Assembly: GCA_048264125.1 (NCBI GenBank)
Contig: JBLXDM010000013.1
Coordinates: 1 to 64,000 of the forward strand
DNA length: 64,000 nt
Direction of reading: 5' to 3'
Source of the DNA: M1-B18 sp048264125
GTDB taxonomy: Bacteria; Bacillota; Clostridia; Peptostreptococcales; Natronincolaceae
The translations under genes were made by a program, and so were the position numbers. This document shows, one piece after another, positions 43,752-52,725 of this stretch. Every line of letters begins with the position of its first letter. The first letter of the stretch is position 1. The notes beneath the pieces were generated by a model, which did no database searches, had not been told where the DNA came from, and saw nothing but the letters and a program-made list of their open reading frames with translations.

Positions 43752-44870
43752 TTAAATCTTTAGAAAGGAAAGCCTTTCCTTTGTTACTACGATAACATGC
43801 TGCTGCGGATATAAAAAGGCCCTCTCTATATCACTGTTGTACTTATATTCTGAAATCTGTTGACCCTTTTTATTTATAATATATAGGCTTCTGCTTGAAT
43901 AATACAACAATTCATTTTTGCTGGAGTCCATTCCAATCGGTTTTTCCTTTAAGACATCGTCACTTAAGCTTTGACCTGCTTCAGAAATGATACTCAGCCT
44001 ATCCTGGCTTTTACCATATATGATTCCGCTTTTTTGAGTATCATTTCTGTAGACTGCTAAATATTCCCCCATCTCATTAATGGCATCCCTAGCCCCTGCT
44101 GCCTCAGCTTCCCATTGTATGCTTCCTTCATTGTCCACAGCCTTTATAGCGTCCTCAAAAATCAATATTAAATTTCCTTTTGCTTCGGTAAAATATTTTA
44201 TAAGGATATTGTCCTCAAGGCTATCCAGCCTTATAAGCTTGCCCTGTGAATTATACTGAATCAAATTACCCTCTAGCCTATTATTTGCAGTGCTCAACGT
44301 ATGGAGGAGTATTCGACTATCATTATCCTCTATCGATATATTCATTATCTCTCCTTCAGCAATTGAAATCTCCCCGGTCTTTTTTCCTTCAGAGTTTAAA
44401 ACAAGAAGATTTCTGTAGCTGCTGCCTTCAGAAGCTAGCTGAAGCAGTACATTCTGTTTGTTATTAGCAGAAAGGCTATATACGCCCTTGTCCAAAAAGA
44501 CCTTGTAAATTTCCTCCCCGTCCTTTCCCAGTCTCCTCAGCTGATTCTTATTGTTATCCATGATATAGATACTGTCATTTGATGTTCTTATAATCGGATT
44601 GATTACCCCTAGATGGTGGGTCCATTGCTGCTGCCCCTTCATATCGTGATAGTACAAAATACCGTCCCAGTATTGTAATATACCCTCATTAAATTTTTCA
44701 TATAATATTTGACTACTGTGGGGCAGCTCTATTTCATAGAGAACAGCGGGCTCCCCTTTTGAGCTTGCCGATTTTGTATTTATGAATTCTATTACCCTTG
44801 GGCTTATTATCAAAAATAATGCTATTAATAAAAACGAAATTAGTATTAAACCCCTTCTTTTAATCAGCAT
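43752..44870 (-). CDS. Membrane-anchored beta-propeller-like protein (DUF5711-like)
   Basis: 372 aa. One N-terminal transmembrane helix (LILISFLLIALFLIISPRVI) is followed by ~330 extracytoplasmic residues with repeated blade-like motifs: GEEIYKVFLDKGVYSLSANN, GSIQWEAEAAG and LYIINKKGQQISEYKYN. This matches the PQQ/WD-like propeller of DUF5711 proteins. Function unknown. A parS site lies 13 bp upstream of its start. Confidence 0.75.
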   Translation of the reverse strand: MLIKRRGLILISFLLIALFLIISPRVIEFINTKSASSKGEPAVLYEIELPHSSQILYEKFNEGILQYWDGILYYHDMKGQQQWTHHLGVINPIIRTSNDSIYIMDNNKNQLRRLGKDGEEIYKVFLDKGVYSLSANNKQNVLLQLASEGSSYRNLLVLNSEGKKTGEISIAEGEIMNISIEDNDSRILLHTLSTANNRLEGNLIQYNSQGKLIRLDSLEDNILIKYFTEAKGNLILIFEDAIKAVDNEGSIQWEAEAAGARDAINEMGEYLAVYRNDTQKSGIIYGKSQDRLSIISEAGQSLSDDVLKEKPIGMDSSKNELLYYSSRSLYIINKKGQQISEYKYNSDIERAFLYPQQHVIVVTKERLSFLKI

Positions 44871-44882
44871 CTCTTTCCCTCC

Positions 44883-44898
44883 TGTTTCACGTGAAACA
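44883..44898. promoter_or_regulatory. parS centromere site 1
   Basis: TGTTTCACGTGAAACA, a perfect 16-bp palindrome matching the Firmicutes parS consensus recognised by ParB/Spo0J. It is intergenic, about 16 kb from dnaA. Confidence 0.95.
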
Positions 44899-45160
44899 TA
44901 ATCTATGCTTTTTAGGTAATGCAGGTGCTCAACATATCCTCTGGCTATAGTATAAATTTTCCTAATCAGCTTTATATTTCCTTCATTTATATATTCCTCA
45001 AGGGCTTCAAAAATCCTTTTAAATCAATACACAAAGAAAGTATTAAGTTTTTACAATGTATTTTATTTTTTAATTTGGGCTAAACTTCCTAATGGTAAAA
45101 CATAATTTTGTCCTTTGCCTAATATGTATCTATATATTAAGTTTCTATGGGAGGTTTTTT

Positions 45161-45748
45161 ATGTCATTATTAAAAAATCAAATCAACGATTCAATTAATG
45201 TCCATGTTCCTATGGCTTACATAGATTTTAGTATGCTGTTTATGAAATATCTCAATCAGCACTATACTCCCTCATATAGGGAGCTGGTATTTCTATGCAT
45301 AGGAACCGACCGTTCAACCGGAGATTCCCTAGGGCCATTAATCGGCTACAAGCTCAGTAGCCAATTGAGTAAATATAATGATATTTATGTACATGGCACC
45401 TTAGATGACCCTGTTCACGCAAAAAATCTAAAGGAAAAAATTAAAATGCTGAATGATGTCTATGAAAACCCACTTATAATTGCAATAGATGCCTGTCTTG
45501 GTAAAACCGACAGAATTGGCTTTGTTAAAATAGGAAGTGGACCACTAAAGCCAGGCGCAGGCGTAAATAAAGAATTGCCAGCGGTGGGTCATATGCATAT
45601 TACGGGAATAGTGAATTTGAGCGGATACATGGAATATTTAGTTCTCCAAAACACTCGACTGAGCCTAGTTATGAAGATGGCAGAGACAATAACCGATGGC
45701 ATCAAGTTTTCTGTGTGGAAGCTTAAGCAGCAAAAGCTGTTAGTTTAA
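45161..45748 (+). CDS. yyaC: Spore protein YyaC (germination protease-like fold)
   Basis: 195 aa from ATG 45161 (GGGAGG 6 nt upstream). FLCIGTDRSTGDSLGPLIG, IAIDACLGKTDRIGFVKIG and LPAVGHMHITGIVN match the YyaC family, related in fold to the spore germination protease GPR and to hydrogenase-maturation peptidases. It is restricted to spore formers. It is transcribed rightward, toward oriC, as a single gene. Confidence 0.92.
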   Translation: MSLLKNQINDSINVHVPMAYIDFSMLFMKYLNQHYTPSYRELVFLCIGTDRSTGDSLGPLIGYKLSSQLSKYNDIYVHGTLDDPVHAKNLKEKIKMLNDVYENPLIIAIDACLGKTDRIGFVKIGSGPLKPGAGVNKELPAVGHMHITGIVNLSGYMEYLVLQNTRLSLVMKMAETITDGIKFSVWKLKQQKLLV

Positions 45749-45849
45749 TTTTTCCTTCCGTAAGCAAAGCTAAAGGCTGGCGAAAGTACTATTACTTACG
45801 TCAGCCTTATTCATTGAATTGGACAGTGTGCAGCAGCTAAGTTCACTTA

Positions 45850-46110
45850 CTATGTAAACAGCCCCTCATATCTTCTGCTTTCTATTATATAGATTATCTG
45901 CTCGATTGATTTATTGCTTGCATTAATTATTACAGCCCCAGGACCCTCCATGTCTCCATCATTGTTCATATTCCTTATACCTGCATAATCATCTATATAC
46001 ACGATGGCATCAACTATACCGCTATCTTCAAAATTAACCACCTCATAACCCCTCTTCGAAAGCTGATGTCTGATTTCCACCATACTTCCCTGCACTGCTA
46101 CTCTCTTCAT
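45850..46110 (-). CDS. ykuS: YkuS-family (UPF0180-like) small protein
   Basis: 86 aa from ATG 46110 with GGAGGTG 5 nt upstream. MKRVAVQGSMVEIRHQLSKR, GYEVVNFED and DAIVYIDDYAGI match the YkuS/UPF0180 family of short Firmicutes proteins. Function unknown. It diverges from the CMD gene across a 128-bp shared promoter region. Confidence 0.85.
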   Translation of the reverse strand: MKRVAVQGSMVEIRHQLSKRGYEVVNFEDSGIVDAIVYIDDYAGIRNMNNDGDMEGPGAVIINASNKSIEQIIYIIESRRYEGLFT

Positions 46111-46238
46111 AAAAGCACCTCCTCGTAGTATTATTGCACCACAGGTGAAGTATTTATACAAAGGAGGCATAATTATCCTAATAATTTTGGTTATAATATA
46201 CCCAATCGGGTAAGACTTCATTATTAGGAGGTGTTTTC

Positions 46239-46562
46239 ATGGATAAGATACAAAACAATCTTGAGGATTTCATCAAAAAGCATGCTGAAATCTACGAGGC
46301 TTATGAGGCATATGGTAAGATGATACATGAAAAGGGTGGCCCTTTGGAGGAAAAGACCCGATGGCTTATTAAAATTGCAATTTCAGCCGTCTCTCAGCAC
46401 GAATTTGCCTTAAGAACCCATATAAGAAAAGCTAAGGCTGCGGGCTGTAGCTGTGAAGAAATAGAGCATGCACTTCTGTTGGTAGCTCCCTCAGCTGGCT
46501 TCCCCAAAACCATGCAGGGTCTGATGATCCTAAAGGAGGAGCAGGAGGGGAGGCATCCATAG
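46239..46562 (+). CDS. Carboxymuconolactone decarboxylase (AhpD-like) family protein
   Basis: 107 aa with AGGAGG upstream. KTRWLIKIAISAVSQHEFALRTHIRKAKAAG and EEIEHALLLVAPSAGFP form the CMD helical core. The paired C-x-x-C of AhpD is absent at the catalytic helix (SQHEFALRTH). Peroxidase-reductase activity is thus unlikely and it resembles gamma-carboxymuconolactone decarboxylase-type members. It is convergent with the lipid kinase gene across a terminator. Confidence 0.88.
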   Translation: MDKIQNNLEDFIKKHAEIYEAYEAYGKMIHEKGGPLEEKTRWLIKIAISAVSQHEFALRTHIRKAKAAGCSCEEIEHALLLVAPSAGFPKTMQGLMILKEEQEGRHP

Positions 46563-46598
46563 CCCTAGCTATTATTATGTCTAATTCTTTACATAGTT

Positions 46599-46622
46599 AA
46601 AGGCCCACAAGGGCCTTTATTA
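46599..46622. terminator. Bidirectional terminator between CMD gene and lipid kinase
   Basis: AAAGGCCC ACAA GGGCCTTT followed by ATTAAATTC; short A/T tracts on both sides. Confidence 0.8.
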
Positions 46623-46629
46623 AATTCTG

Positions 46630-47529
46630 CTATTTAATTATTTTCAATCCTTTGCTCGCTATTGTAGTGCTGATTCCTGACCTTTGATTTCCCTCAGTCG
46701 AATAGTGTATTATCTCACCGTCTGTATTAATAAATAGATCGCCCTCTACAAATATCTCCAGCGACTTGGCTTTATAAAGCATTACCTCTTCAAATTCTAT
46801 ATGTCTTCCCTTAAATATAGTAGGAAACAATTTTAGAAGCTTAAGCTTGGACATCTTCTCAACTATGCAAATGTCCAGTAGACTATCGGCTGGATCAGCT
46901 GTTGGGGCAATATTCATACCACCGCCATAGAAGCCGCCATTGCAAAAGGCCGCCAGCATGATATGCTTCTCCACCACCACATCCTCAATTACAAGTCTCA
47001 CCTTCATGCTCTTATAAGTGATTATTCCCTTTAAAAGGGCCATTATATACGCATTGGTTCCGTTGAAATACCGCTTAATTCTATTGGCCTCCGCTGCTAT
47101 ATGGGCATCCAGACCAATAGATGCCACGTTTATGAAAAACTTGTTATTAATTAATCCAACATCGACTTCTCCTACAGTACCCTCTATTATATCGTCAATT
47201 GCCCTATAAAAGTCTGTTGAAATATTCAAGGATCTGGCAAAATCATTGCCTGTTCCTGCCGGTATTATGCCTATGACTCCTTCCTTGCTATAGGCACCAC
47301 TAATAACCTCATTAATTGTTCCGTCGCCCCCTACGGCCACAATAACCTGATATCCTTCTTCAATCGCCTTTACCGCCAAGGCTCTACCGTCACCCTTCCC
47401 TTTGGTGAGCTTAATATCAAAGCTAAGCCTCCTATCGGTCATCTCCTTGGATATTAACGGCAGAAGCTTTTCTGCTTTATTCTTGCCTGCAACAGGGTTT
47501 AGTATAAAACAATAGGAAATAGAATCCAT
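46630..47529 (-). CDS. Diacylglycerol kinase-family lipid kinase
   Basis: 299 aa. NPVAGKNKAEK, the catalytic nucleotide loop AVGGDGTINEVISG and IIPAGTGNDFARSL identify the DAGK catalytic domain of the DgkB/YegS/BmrU type. It probably phosphorylates diacylglycerol at the membrane and recycles it for phospholipid or lipoteichoic acid turnover. Its start codon shares a base with the DUF4446 stop, so the two genes are coupled. Confidence 0.92.
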   Translation of the reverse strand: MDSISYCFILNPVAGKNKAEKLLPLISKEMTDRRLSFDIKLTKGKGDGRALAVKAIEEGYQVIVAVGGDGTINEVISGAYSKEGVIGIIPAGTGNDFARSLNISTDFYRAIDDIIEGTVGEVDVGLINNKFFINVASIGLDAHIAAEANRIKRYFNGTNAYIMALLKGIITYKSMKVRLVIEDVVVEKHIMLAAFCNGGFYGGGMNIAPTADPADSLLDICIVEKMSKLKLLKLFPTIFKGRHIEFEEVMLYKAKSLEIFVEGDLFINTDGEIIHYSTEGNQRSGISTTIASKGLKIIK

Positions 47530-48077
47530 TAACCTACCTCTTTATTACTTCTAAACCCTTTTATATCAATTCTATCTAGGGCATTTGCCTTAGCTCTGTC
47601 CAAGGCCTGTAATTCTTCAACCGAAAGGCTGTATGTGGATTTTCCATCCTTGATAGGCTTTGCATAGGAGATGGTCTCTGTTCTCCCATGTATACCTGTT
47701 ATGATAACACCATCATTGTTACCGTTTAGCATAGCGATAGAATAGCTTAAATCACTGCCTGTATCCTGAAAGGCGTTGTATCTTATTATTCCCACCTTTT
47801 GTGTGCAGAAGCTCAAACGATTGTCCATTATTTCAAGTCTTCTATAGTACTGATCCATATCATCATGGATGGCTTGTACCTTTTCCAAGTGCTCAACAAG
47901 AATACCCTCAATATTTTTGCCATTTGTGCCCTTAACAAGCCGCTTATACTTATCCTTCAAGCCAGCGGTAATAGTGCTATAAACAATAAATAAAATTATT
48001 AATAATAAGTTCAAGGCAATACTGGCAACTATAAAGGCGGTGCTATTCTGCTCTATAAATTCCAAAACTAACTGCAT
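47529..48077 (-). CDS. DUF4446-family membrane-anchored protein
   Basis: 182 aa from ATG 48077 (AAGGGAG 7 nt upstream). One N-terminal transmembrane helix (AFIVASIALNLLLIILFIVY), a coiled-coil helix and a beta-rich core FCTQKVGIIRYNAFQDTGSDLSYSIAMLN typical of DUF4446, found near parB in Firmicutes. Function unknown. Confidence 0.88.
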   Translation of the reverse strand: MQLVLEFIEQNSTAFIVASIALNLLLIILFIVYSTITAGLKDKYKRLVKGTNGKNIEGILVEHLEKVQAIHDDMDQYYRRLEIMDNRLSFCTQKVGIIRYNAFQDTGSDLSYSIAMLNGNNDGVIITGIHGRTETISYAKPIKDGKSTYSLSVEELQALDRAKANALDRIDIKGFRSNKEVG

Positions 48078-48175
48078 TTTCATTCTCCCTTCTCTTGTAC
48101 ATCCCCATCTATATCAGGGGCTCAGCCTGATGCCTAAGGATTTTATCCCTTAAGCATCCAAGGCTTTAAAGCCTT

Positions 48176-49327
48176 TTATTCATAATAGATTTGCTGAACA
48201 ATACTCCTTATGGCATCTAGTGCCTTGTCAATTTCCTCTTTAGTGTTGAAATAGCCTATGCTAAATCTAACTGTTCCCTGCTCAAAGCTATTGACTGTTT
48301 TATGAGCCATGGGAGAGCAATGGAGCCCTGGTCTAACGGCAATATCAAAAACCTTATCTAAAATATATCCGATTTCTGAGGAATCCTCCTCGCCGATATT
48401 AATTGATACCACTGAAGCCTGTTTTTTTGCGTCATGAGTCCCGTAAATTCTGACCTCAGGCATCTCCTTAAGCTGATCTATAAAATACTGCGTCAACCCT
48501 TCCTCATGCCTTCTTATATTCTCCATCCCTGTTTCTAAAATAAATTCTATTCCTCTCAATAGGCCTGCGATACCAGGAGTATTTGGAGTGCCGCTCTCAT
48601 ATCGATCCGGTACTATTTCTGGCTGAAGCAGCTCTTCCGACTTGCTTCCCGTGCCACCCTCCTTGAAATGCCTTACAGATAAACCCTCACGGATATAAAG
48701 AATCCCCGTTCCCTGAGGTCCATAAAGGCCCTTGTGACCGGGCAACGCCAAAAGATCTATGTTCATTTTTACAACATCAATATTATAGGAGCCGGCTGTT
48801 TGGGCGGCATCCACCAAAAACAATATTCCCTTTTCCTTAGCAATCTTGCCCACCGCTTCGATCGGCAAAAGTGTACCAATTACATTAGATGCATGCGTCA
48901 TAACTATAAGCCTAGTGTTGGGCTTTAGTGCCTTTTCAACATCCAGAGGATCAAGCTCCCCAGTGTCACTGCATTGTACGATTGTGCTTTCAACACCAAT
49001 CGCTTCTAGGGTTTTTATAGGTCTCATAACAGAGTTATGCTCCATGCTGGTGGTTACAACATGGTCCCCAGGGTTCAGCACCCCTTTAATTGCTAGATTC
49101 AAGGCCTCTGTTGCATTGGAGGTAAAGATTACCTGCATAGGATTATTTATGTTGAAAAGTCTCCCAACAATCTCTCTTGCATTAAAAACACATCTTCCTG
49201 CCTCAATTGCAAGCTTGTGGCCTGATCTTCCAGGATTGGCACCAAAGCTTTTCATTTGATTTAGCATTGCTTCATATACCACCTCTGGCTTTGGAAATGT
49301 GGTTGCAGCATTGTCTAAATATATCAC
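48176..49327 (-). CDS. Cysteine desulfurase family protein (class V aminotransferase fold)
   Basis: 383 aa. PLP-binding Lys in LLALPGHKGLYGPQGTG, the Asp/Gln pair in FLVDAAQTAG, YLDNAATTFPKP at the N-terminus and the catalytic Cys in VRPGLHCSPMAHKT. It removes sulfur from cysteine to a persulfide. The sequence belongs to the clostridial cysteine-desulfurase-like branch (EF2568 type) rather than canonical IscS; related enzymes supply sulfur or selenium. It stands alone, not in an isc/suf cluster. Confidence 0.92.
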   Translation of the reverse strand: MIYLDNAATTFPKPEVVYEAMLNQMKSFGANPGRSGHKLAIEAGRCVFNAREIVGRLFNINNPMQVIFTSNATEALNLAIKGVLNPGDHVVTTSMEHNSVMRPIKTLEAIGVESTIVQCSDTGELDPLDVEKALKPNTRLIVMTHASNVIGTLLPIEAVGKIAKEKGILFLVDAAQTAGSYNIDVVKMNIDLLALPGHKGLYGPQGTGILYIREGLSVRHFKEGGTGSKSEELLQPEIVPDRYESGTPNTPGIAGLLRGIEFILETGMENIRRHEEGLTQYFIDQLKEMPEVRIYGTHDAKKQASVVSINIGEEDSSEIGYILDKVFDIAVRPGLHCSPMAHKTVNSFEQGTVRFSIGYFNTKEEIDKALDAIRSIVQQIYYE

Positions 49328-49420
49328 TTGCTTCTCCTCGCTTTCAAGGGAAAATTTACTTTATTATTATACCATATTCACATGATTTTTTTATGTATAC
49401 GATAAATTAAATTTATTACA

Positions 49421-49457
49421 AAAATAAACTCAGCCCATTACAAGTTGAGTTTATTTT
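49421..49457. terminator. Hairpin terminator, first of two
   Basis: AAAATAAACTCA (49421-49432) pairs with TGAGTTTATTTT (49446-49457); A/T-rich arms serve either direction. Confidence 0.7.
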
Positions 49458-49496
49458 AAGCTCTGTTAGCGAATAGCATTGAAAATAGGAAGCTAT

Positions 49497-49521
49497 AAAA
49501 GGGATTCGACGAATCCCTTTT
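49497..49521 (-). terminator. Hairpin terminator after the lipoprotein gene
   Basis: AAAGGGATTC GAC GAATCCCTTT with T/A tracts, about 50 nt beyond the lipoprotein stop. Confidence 0.75.
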
Positions 49522-49572
49522 TGCTCGAAGTTTATTAACACATTAATAGTATTTACTGTCTTGATGAAGCAC

Positions 49573-49941
49573 CTAATCGTTATTTGTTAGCTCAAAAATA
49601 GCGCCGACATCAATTAAACCTTCCGCATATTCTCCACCTTCAAAAATTAAGTCTTTTACCTTAATCTCAAAACGATAAATTTCGGTATCGCTTACCTTTA
49701 GCAATAATTCATCATTCTCCACGGAATAGGTACCTGTAGGTCTATAAGAGGTATTACTTCCACGATTGAACTCAAATTTATTGTTATCCTCAAGAGTAAT
49801 CCAAGCCCAATCTTCAGTTTGAGCGTCTTTCATTACATATTTTCCTGTCTGTAGCTCTTCAGTCCTATCCTGGGAAGAGCATGCCGTAGTGAATAGAATA
49901 GCTAATACGATTAGAGTTATTAAAAATCTATTCTTCATCAT
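49573..49941 (-). CDS. Predicted lipoprotein of unknown function
   Basis: 122 aa; GAGGAGG 5 nt before ATG 49941. Signal peptide FLITLIVLAILFTTAC with the lipobox-type cysteine at ~21. The mature part has repeating beta-strand motifs (GKYVMKD, WITLEDNNKFEFNRG, GTYSVENDELLLKV) like small barrel-type lipoproteins that read as a lipocalin-like or 'GTY' fold. Function unknown. Confidence 0.75.
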   Translation of the reverse strand: MMKNRFLITLIVLAILFTTACSSQDRTEELQTGKYVMKDAQTEDWAWITLEDNNKFEFNRGSNTSYRPTGTYSVENDELLLKVSDTEIYRFEIKVKDLIFEGGEYAEGLIDVGAIFELTNND

Positions 49942-49958
49942 TTTGTCCTCCTCACAGA

Positions 49959-50135
49959 CTACACTCTTAAATTACTATGAAAGGCATTGATGCTCTGGAT
50001 GTGATATATGATTTGCACAAGTGAAACATCGTTTTTCTTTGCATATACTTTATAGCTGCTAAGCGAGTCCGTGCACATGATATAGACTACTTCTATTCTG
50101 TCATTGAATATTTTCTCTAAATATGTATAGCTCAT
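49959..50135 (-). CDS. Possible small protein of 58 aa
   Basis: Frame from ATG 50135 to a TAG at 49959, mixed polar/hydrophobic (YTYLEKIFNDRIEVVYIM). The upstream GGAAG is only one base from ATG, so initiation is doubtful. It fills the gap between parS site 2 and the lipoprotein. No family recognised. It may be spurious. Confidence 0.3.
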   Translation of the reverse strand: MSYTYLEKIFNDRIEVVYIMCTDSLSSYKVYAKKNDVSLVQIIYHIQSINAFHSNLRV

Positions 50136-50165
50136 TCTTCCTTTACAAGTCAATTCAGAGATAAA

Positions 50166-50181
50166 TGTTTCACGTGAAACA
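50166..50181. promoter_or_regulatory. parS centromere site 2
   Basis: TGTTTCACGTGAAACA again, within a longer palindrome with AAA/TTT flanks, two bases beyond the parB stop. ParB nucleates here and spreads. Confidence 0.95.
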
Positions 50182-50183
50182 TT

Positions 50184-51056
50184 TTAGTTAATTTTCTCAA
50201 ACATTTCAAGGATTCTTTCCATATCCTCCTCATTATAATACTCTATCTCAATCTTTCCCTTTTTATTACCATTAACGATGGTAACCTTTGTTCCGAAGAG
50301 CTTTTTAAGGCCCTCTTCGATATCGACGATATTTACATCCTTAATTCTAGGCTGAGACTCATTTTTAGCAGGGGGGTTAACAAGCCTTGCTACCAATTCC
50401 TCCACCTGTCTTACATTAAGCTTTTCTTCAACTACCCTTACAGCAACCTCAAACTGCTTCTGCCGATCGTTTATACGAAGTAACGCCCTTCCATGTCCGC
50501 CGCTTAGCTTTCCTTCCTTTATCATCTCAAGGATTCTCTTATCTAGCTGCAGCAGTCTCAGGGTGTTGGCAATATATGGTCTGCTTTTCCCAAGGGCCTC
50601 TGAAAGCTGCTCCTGGGTGATGTTATATCTATCAATGATATACTTATAGGCCATGGCCTCTTCTATTACATTGAGATCCTCTCTCTGCAGGTTTTCTATT
50701 AAGGCTATTTCCATTATCTGATTTTCATTATATTTTCTTATCACACAAGGAACCTCAGTCAGCTTAAGCTCCATGGCAGCTCGCCATCTGCGCTCTCCTG
50801 CAATTATCATATACCCCTTGTCCTTAGCGGCAACAATAATCGGTTGTATAAAGCCGTGCTGCTTTATAGAGTGGGCCAGCTCCTTCAAGGCATCCTCATC
50901 AAATTCCTTTCTGGGCTGATTAGGGTTAGGGAAAAGCTTGTTAATGCTTATATTTTGAATTTTTTCATTGATATCCTCTTCAACATTATAGGTTACTATC
51001 TCAGGAATAAGAGCCTCAAGGCCTTTACCTAAGCCTCTTTTCTTAACATTTGACAA
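50184..51056 (-). CDS. parB: Chromosome partitioning protein ParB (Spo0J)
   Basis: 290 aa. TTG start one base after the parA stop, with GAGGAGG 11 nt upstream. The N-terminal CTPase domain has GERRWRAAM and the arginine patch LIENLQREDLN, the helix-turn-helix is EALGKSRPYIANTLRLLQL, and a C-terminal dimerisation domain follows. It binds parS (sites at 50166 and 44883), spreads as a CTP clamp and recruits SMC and ParA. Confidence 0.96.
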   Translation of the reverse strand: MSNVKKRGLGKGLEALIPEIVTYNVEEDINEKIQNISINKLFPNPNQPRKEFDEDALKELAHSIKQHGFIQPIIVAAKDKGYMIIAGERRWRAAMELKLTEVPCVIRKYNENQIMEIALIENLQREDLNVIEEAMAYKYIIDRYNITQEQLSEALGKSRPYIANTLRLLQLDKRILEMIKEGKLSGGHGRALLRINDRQKQFEVAVRVVEEKLNVRQVEELVARLVNPPAKNESQPRIKDVNIVDIEEGLKKLFGTKVTIVNGNKKGKIEIEYYNEEDMERILEMFEKIN

Positions 51057-51830
51057 TTACACCACTTCCTCCTCTAAGTCTATAAACTCCTCTGCCAGCT
51101 CTACATAGGCCACTGCACCCTTAGATTTTTCATCATAATAGATAATCGGCTGACCAAAGCTGGGGGCTTCAGCTAATCTAACATTTCTAGGAATAACGGT
51201 TGTATAGACCTTACCCTTAAAGTAATTCTTTACCTCATCAACTACCTGTATAGAAAGATTTGTTCTTCCATCAAACATGCTAAGGACCACCCCTTGGATT
51301 TCCAGCTCGGTATTCAAGCTTCTCTTCACCAGCTGTATGGTATTCATAAGCTGACTTACCCCCTCCAGCGCGTAATACTCACATTGTATAGGAATAAGCA
51401 CACTGTCTACAGCAGCAAGAGAATTTATCGTAAGCAGACCCAGTGATGGGGGACAGTCGACAAAAATATAATCATAGCCCTCCCTTATAAGATTGATGGA
51501 TTCCTTGAGCTTCAGCTCTCTATTCAGCATTGTTGCCAGCTCAATTTCCGCACCTGCCAGCTGTACACTGGAGGGCACTATATCCAGATTCTCATATTGA
51601 GTTGGTATTACAACCTCTCTAATGTCAACCTCGTTTACTATAATATCGTATATACTGTACTCAAGATTTTTCTTATCAATACCTAAACCACTTGTAGTGT
51701 TACCTTGGGGATCTATATCGATTACACAAATCTTCTTTCCCATTCCCGCGAGGCAGGCGCTGAGATTTACGTTAGTCGTAGTTTTTCCTACGCCTCCCTT
51801 TTGATTAAATATAGCAATCACTTTACCCAT
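51057..51830 (-). CDS. parA: Chromosome partitioning ATPase ParA (Soj)
   Basis: 257 aa. The deviant Walker A KGGVGKTTT, Walker A' CVIDIDPQGN and Walker B YIFVDCPPSLG define ParA/Soj. It forms DNA-bound ATP dimers, moves ParB-parS complexes and in Bacillus also regulates DnaA. Adjacent to parB with no spacer. Confidence 0.97.
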   Translation of the reverse strand: MGKVIAIFNQKGGVGKTTTNVNLSACLAGMGKKICVIDIDPQGNTTSGLGIDKKNLEYSIYDIIVNEVDIREVVIPTQYENLDIVPSSVQLAGAEIELATMLNRELKLKESINLIREGYDYIFVDCPPSLGLLTINSLAAVDSVLIPIQCEYYALEGVSQLMNTIQLVKRSLNTELEIQGVVLSMFDGRTNLSIQVVDEVKNYFKGKVYTTVIPRNVRLAEAPSFGQPIIYYDEKSKGAVAYVELAEEFIDLEEEVV

Positions 51831-52171
51831 TATTTTCTCTCCCTTCAGTAATCACTTACTTATAATTTCGATATCATGATAATTTCCCCTGCTTTTGATA
51901 TAAATTTTTCTCCTTAATTTAATATCAAGCTGCCAATATCGAATCTAATTCGACAAAATACAGCTTCCTCTAAAAAACATTTTATCAATTTTCTAGAAAA
52001 AAAGATACTAAATTACTGATCCAACACCTAATTTCAAGCAAAGGATATCATAAAAACAAACCTCTGCCTGCTGAACGAGGGAGAGCTATATTTTACTAAT
52101 ATTACACTAGCCCCTTACATAAAATTGAATAGAGACTCAAAAGGGTATTCTGATATCAGGAGGTTTTAAAA
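51831..52171. other. Divergent intergenic region parA/GDT1
   Basis: 340 bp of AT-rich DNA between divergent genes. It must carry both promoters. The one clear structure is the 15-bp inverted repeat TCGAAT CTA ATTCGA at 51939-51953, a possible operator. No open frame of note. Confidence 0.5.
51939..51953. promoter_or_regulatory. Short inverted repeat upstream of parA
   Basis: TCGAAT CTA ATTCGA. The same half-sites (TCGAAT, ATTCGA) form the wider repeat upstream of purA (28671-28712). Confidence 0.35.
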
Positions 52172-52441
52172 TTGATCAGGACTATCATAACCACTTTTTT
52201 TATGATTTTCATTGCTGAGCTTGGGGACAAAACACAGCTTCAGACCATGCTTCTGGCTACACAGTCTAGATCCATTTGGCCTGTGTTCATAGGCTCCTCT
52301 ATTGCATTGATTTTAAGCTCGCTTGTAGGTGTTTTGGCGGCAGGCTTTTTGACTAAGCTGATTAACCCCTATTATCTCCAAAGGGGTGCTGGTATTGTTT
52401 TTATCGTTATAGGAGCATTGACGCTATTTGGAAAGATATAA
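52172..52441 (+). CDS. Single-domain TMEM165/GDT1 (UPF0016) family protein
   Basis: 89 aa; TTG start 8 nt after AGGAGG. One UPF0016 unit with the FIAELGDKTQLQTMLLA motif and three hydrophobic helices. Full-length family members hold two such units and move Mn2+ or Ca2+. Half-size bacterial forms are thought to pair. No second half is visible nearby, so a homodimer is likely. Head-on to its neighbours. Confidence 0.85.
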   Translation: MIRTIITTFFMIFIAELGDKTQLQTMLLATQSRSIWPVFIGSSIALILSSLVGVLAAGFLTKLINPYYLQRGAGIVFIVIGALTLFGKI

Positions 52442-52720
52442 CAAAGTGGCTCCGCCACGTTTGTTTTCCAGGGAACCCACGCGGTGCAAGCACCCTGCCG
52501 CCTCACCGACTCGGTGGCGCTCGTACCGCAGTGCCACTTATTCATGGCACTACTCGCCCTAGGACGCTTCGCTTTCGGTCACCTCACTGTCTCGGCGCCG
52601 CTCGTGGCATAGTGTCACTTATTCGTGACACTACTCGCCTCTCCTTGTTTTAATAAGGGGTGACGCCCCCCTTAACAACCCCCCATTTCATAGGAAATAA
52701 AACGAACTTTCCTATGATAT
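52442..52720. repeat. GC-rich tandem hairpin repeat element
   Basis: Unlike the surroundings this block is GC-rich. It has two successive units of about 75-80 bp, each with an AGTGyCA ... TGrCACT hairpin around (GA)ATAAG/CTTATTC (52531-52553 and 52610-52643), followed by ACTCGCC and preceded by GGyGCTCGT. Arms CACCGACTCGGTG and a final TCATAGGAAA/TTTCCTATGA hairpin (52688-52697/52708-52717) add structure. No gene, transposase or long open frame is seen. Shorter relatives occur at 35455-35530 and 36755-36840. It resembles a structured non-coding repeat or miniature mobile element. Confidence 0.65.
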
Positions 52721-52725
52721 AAAAA

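Noticed and set aside
52172..52441. GDT1-family gene as a truncated pseudogene
   Set aside because: Half-size members with one ELGDKTQ unit are normal in bacteria, and start and stop are clean.
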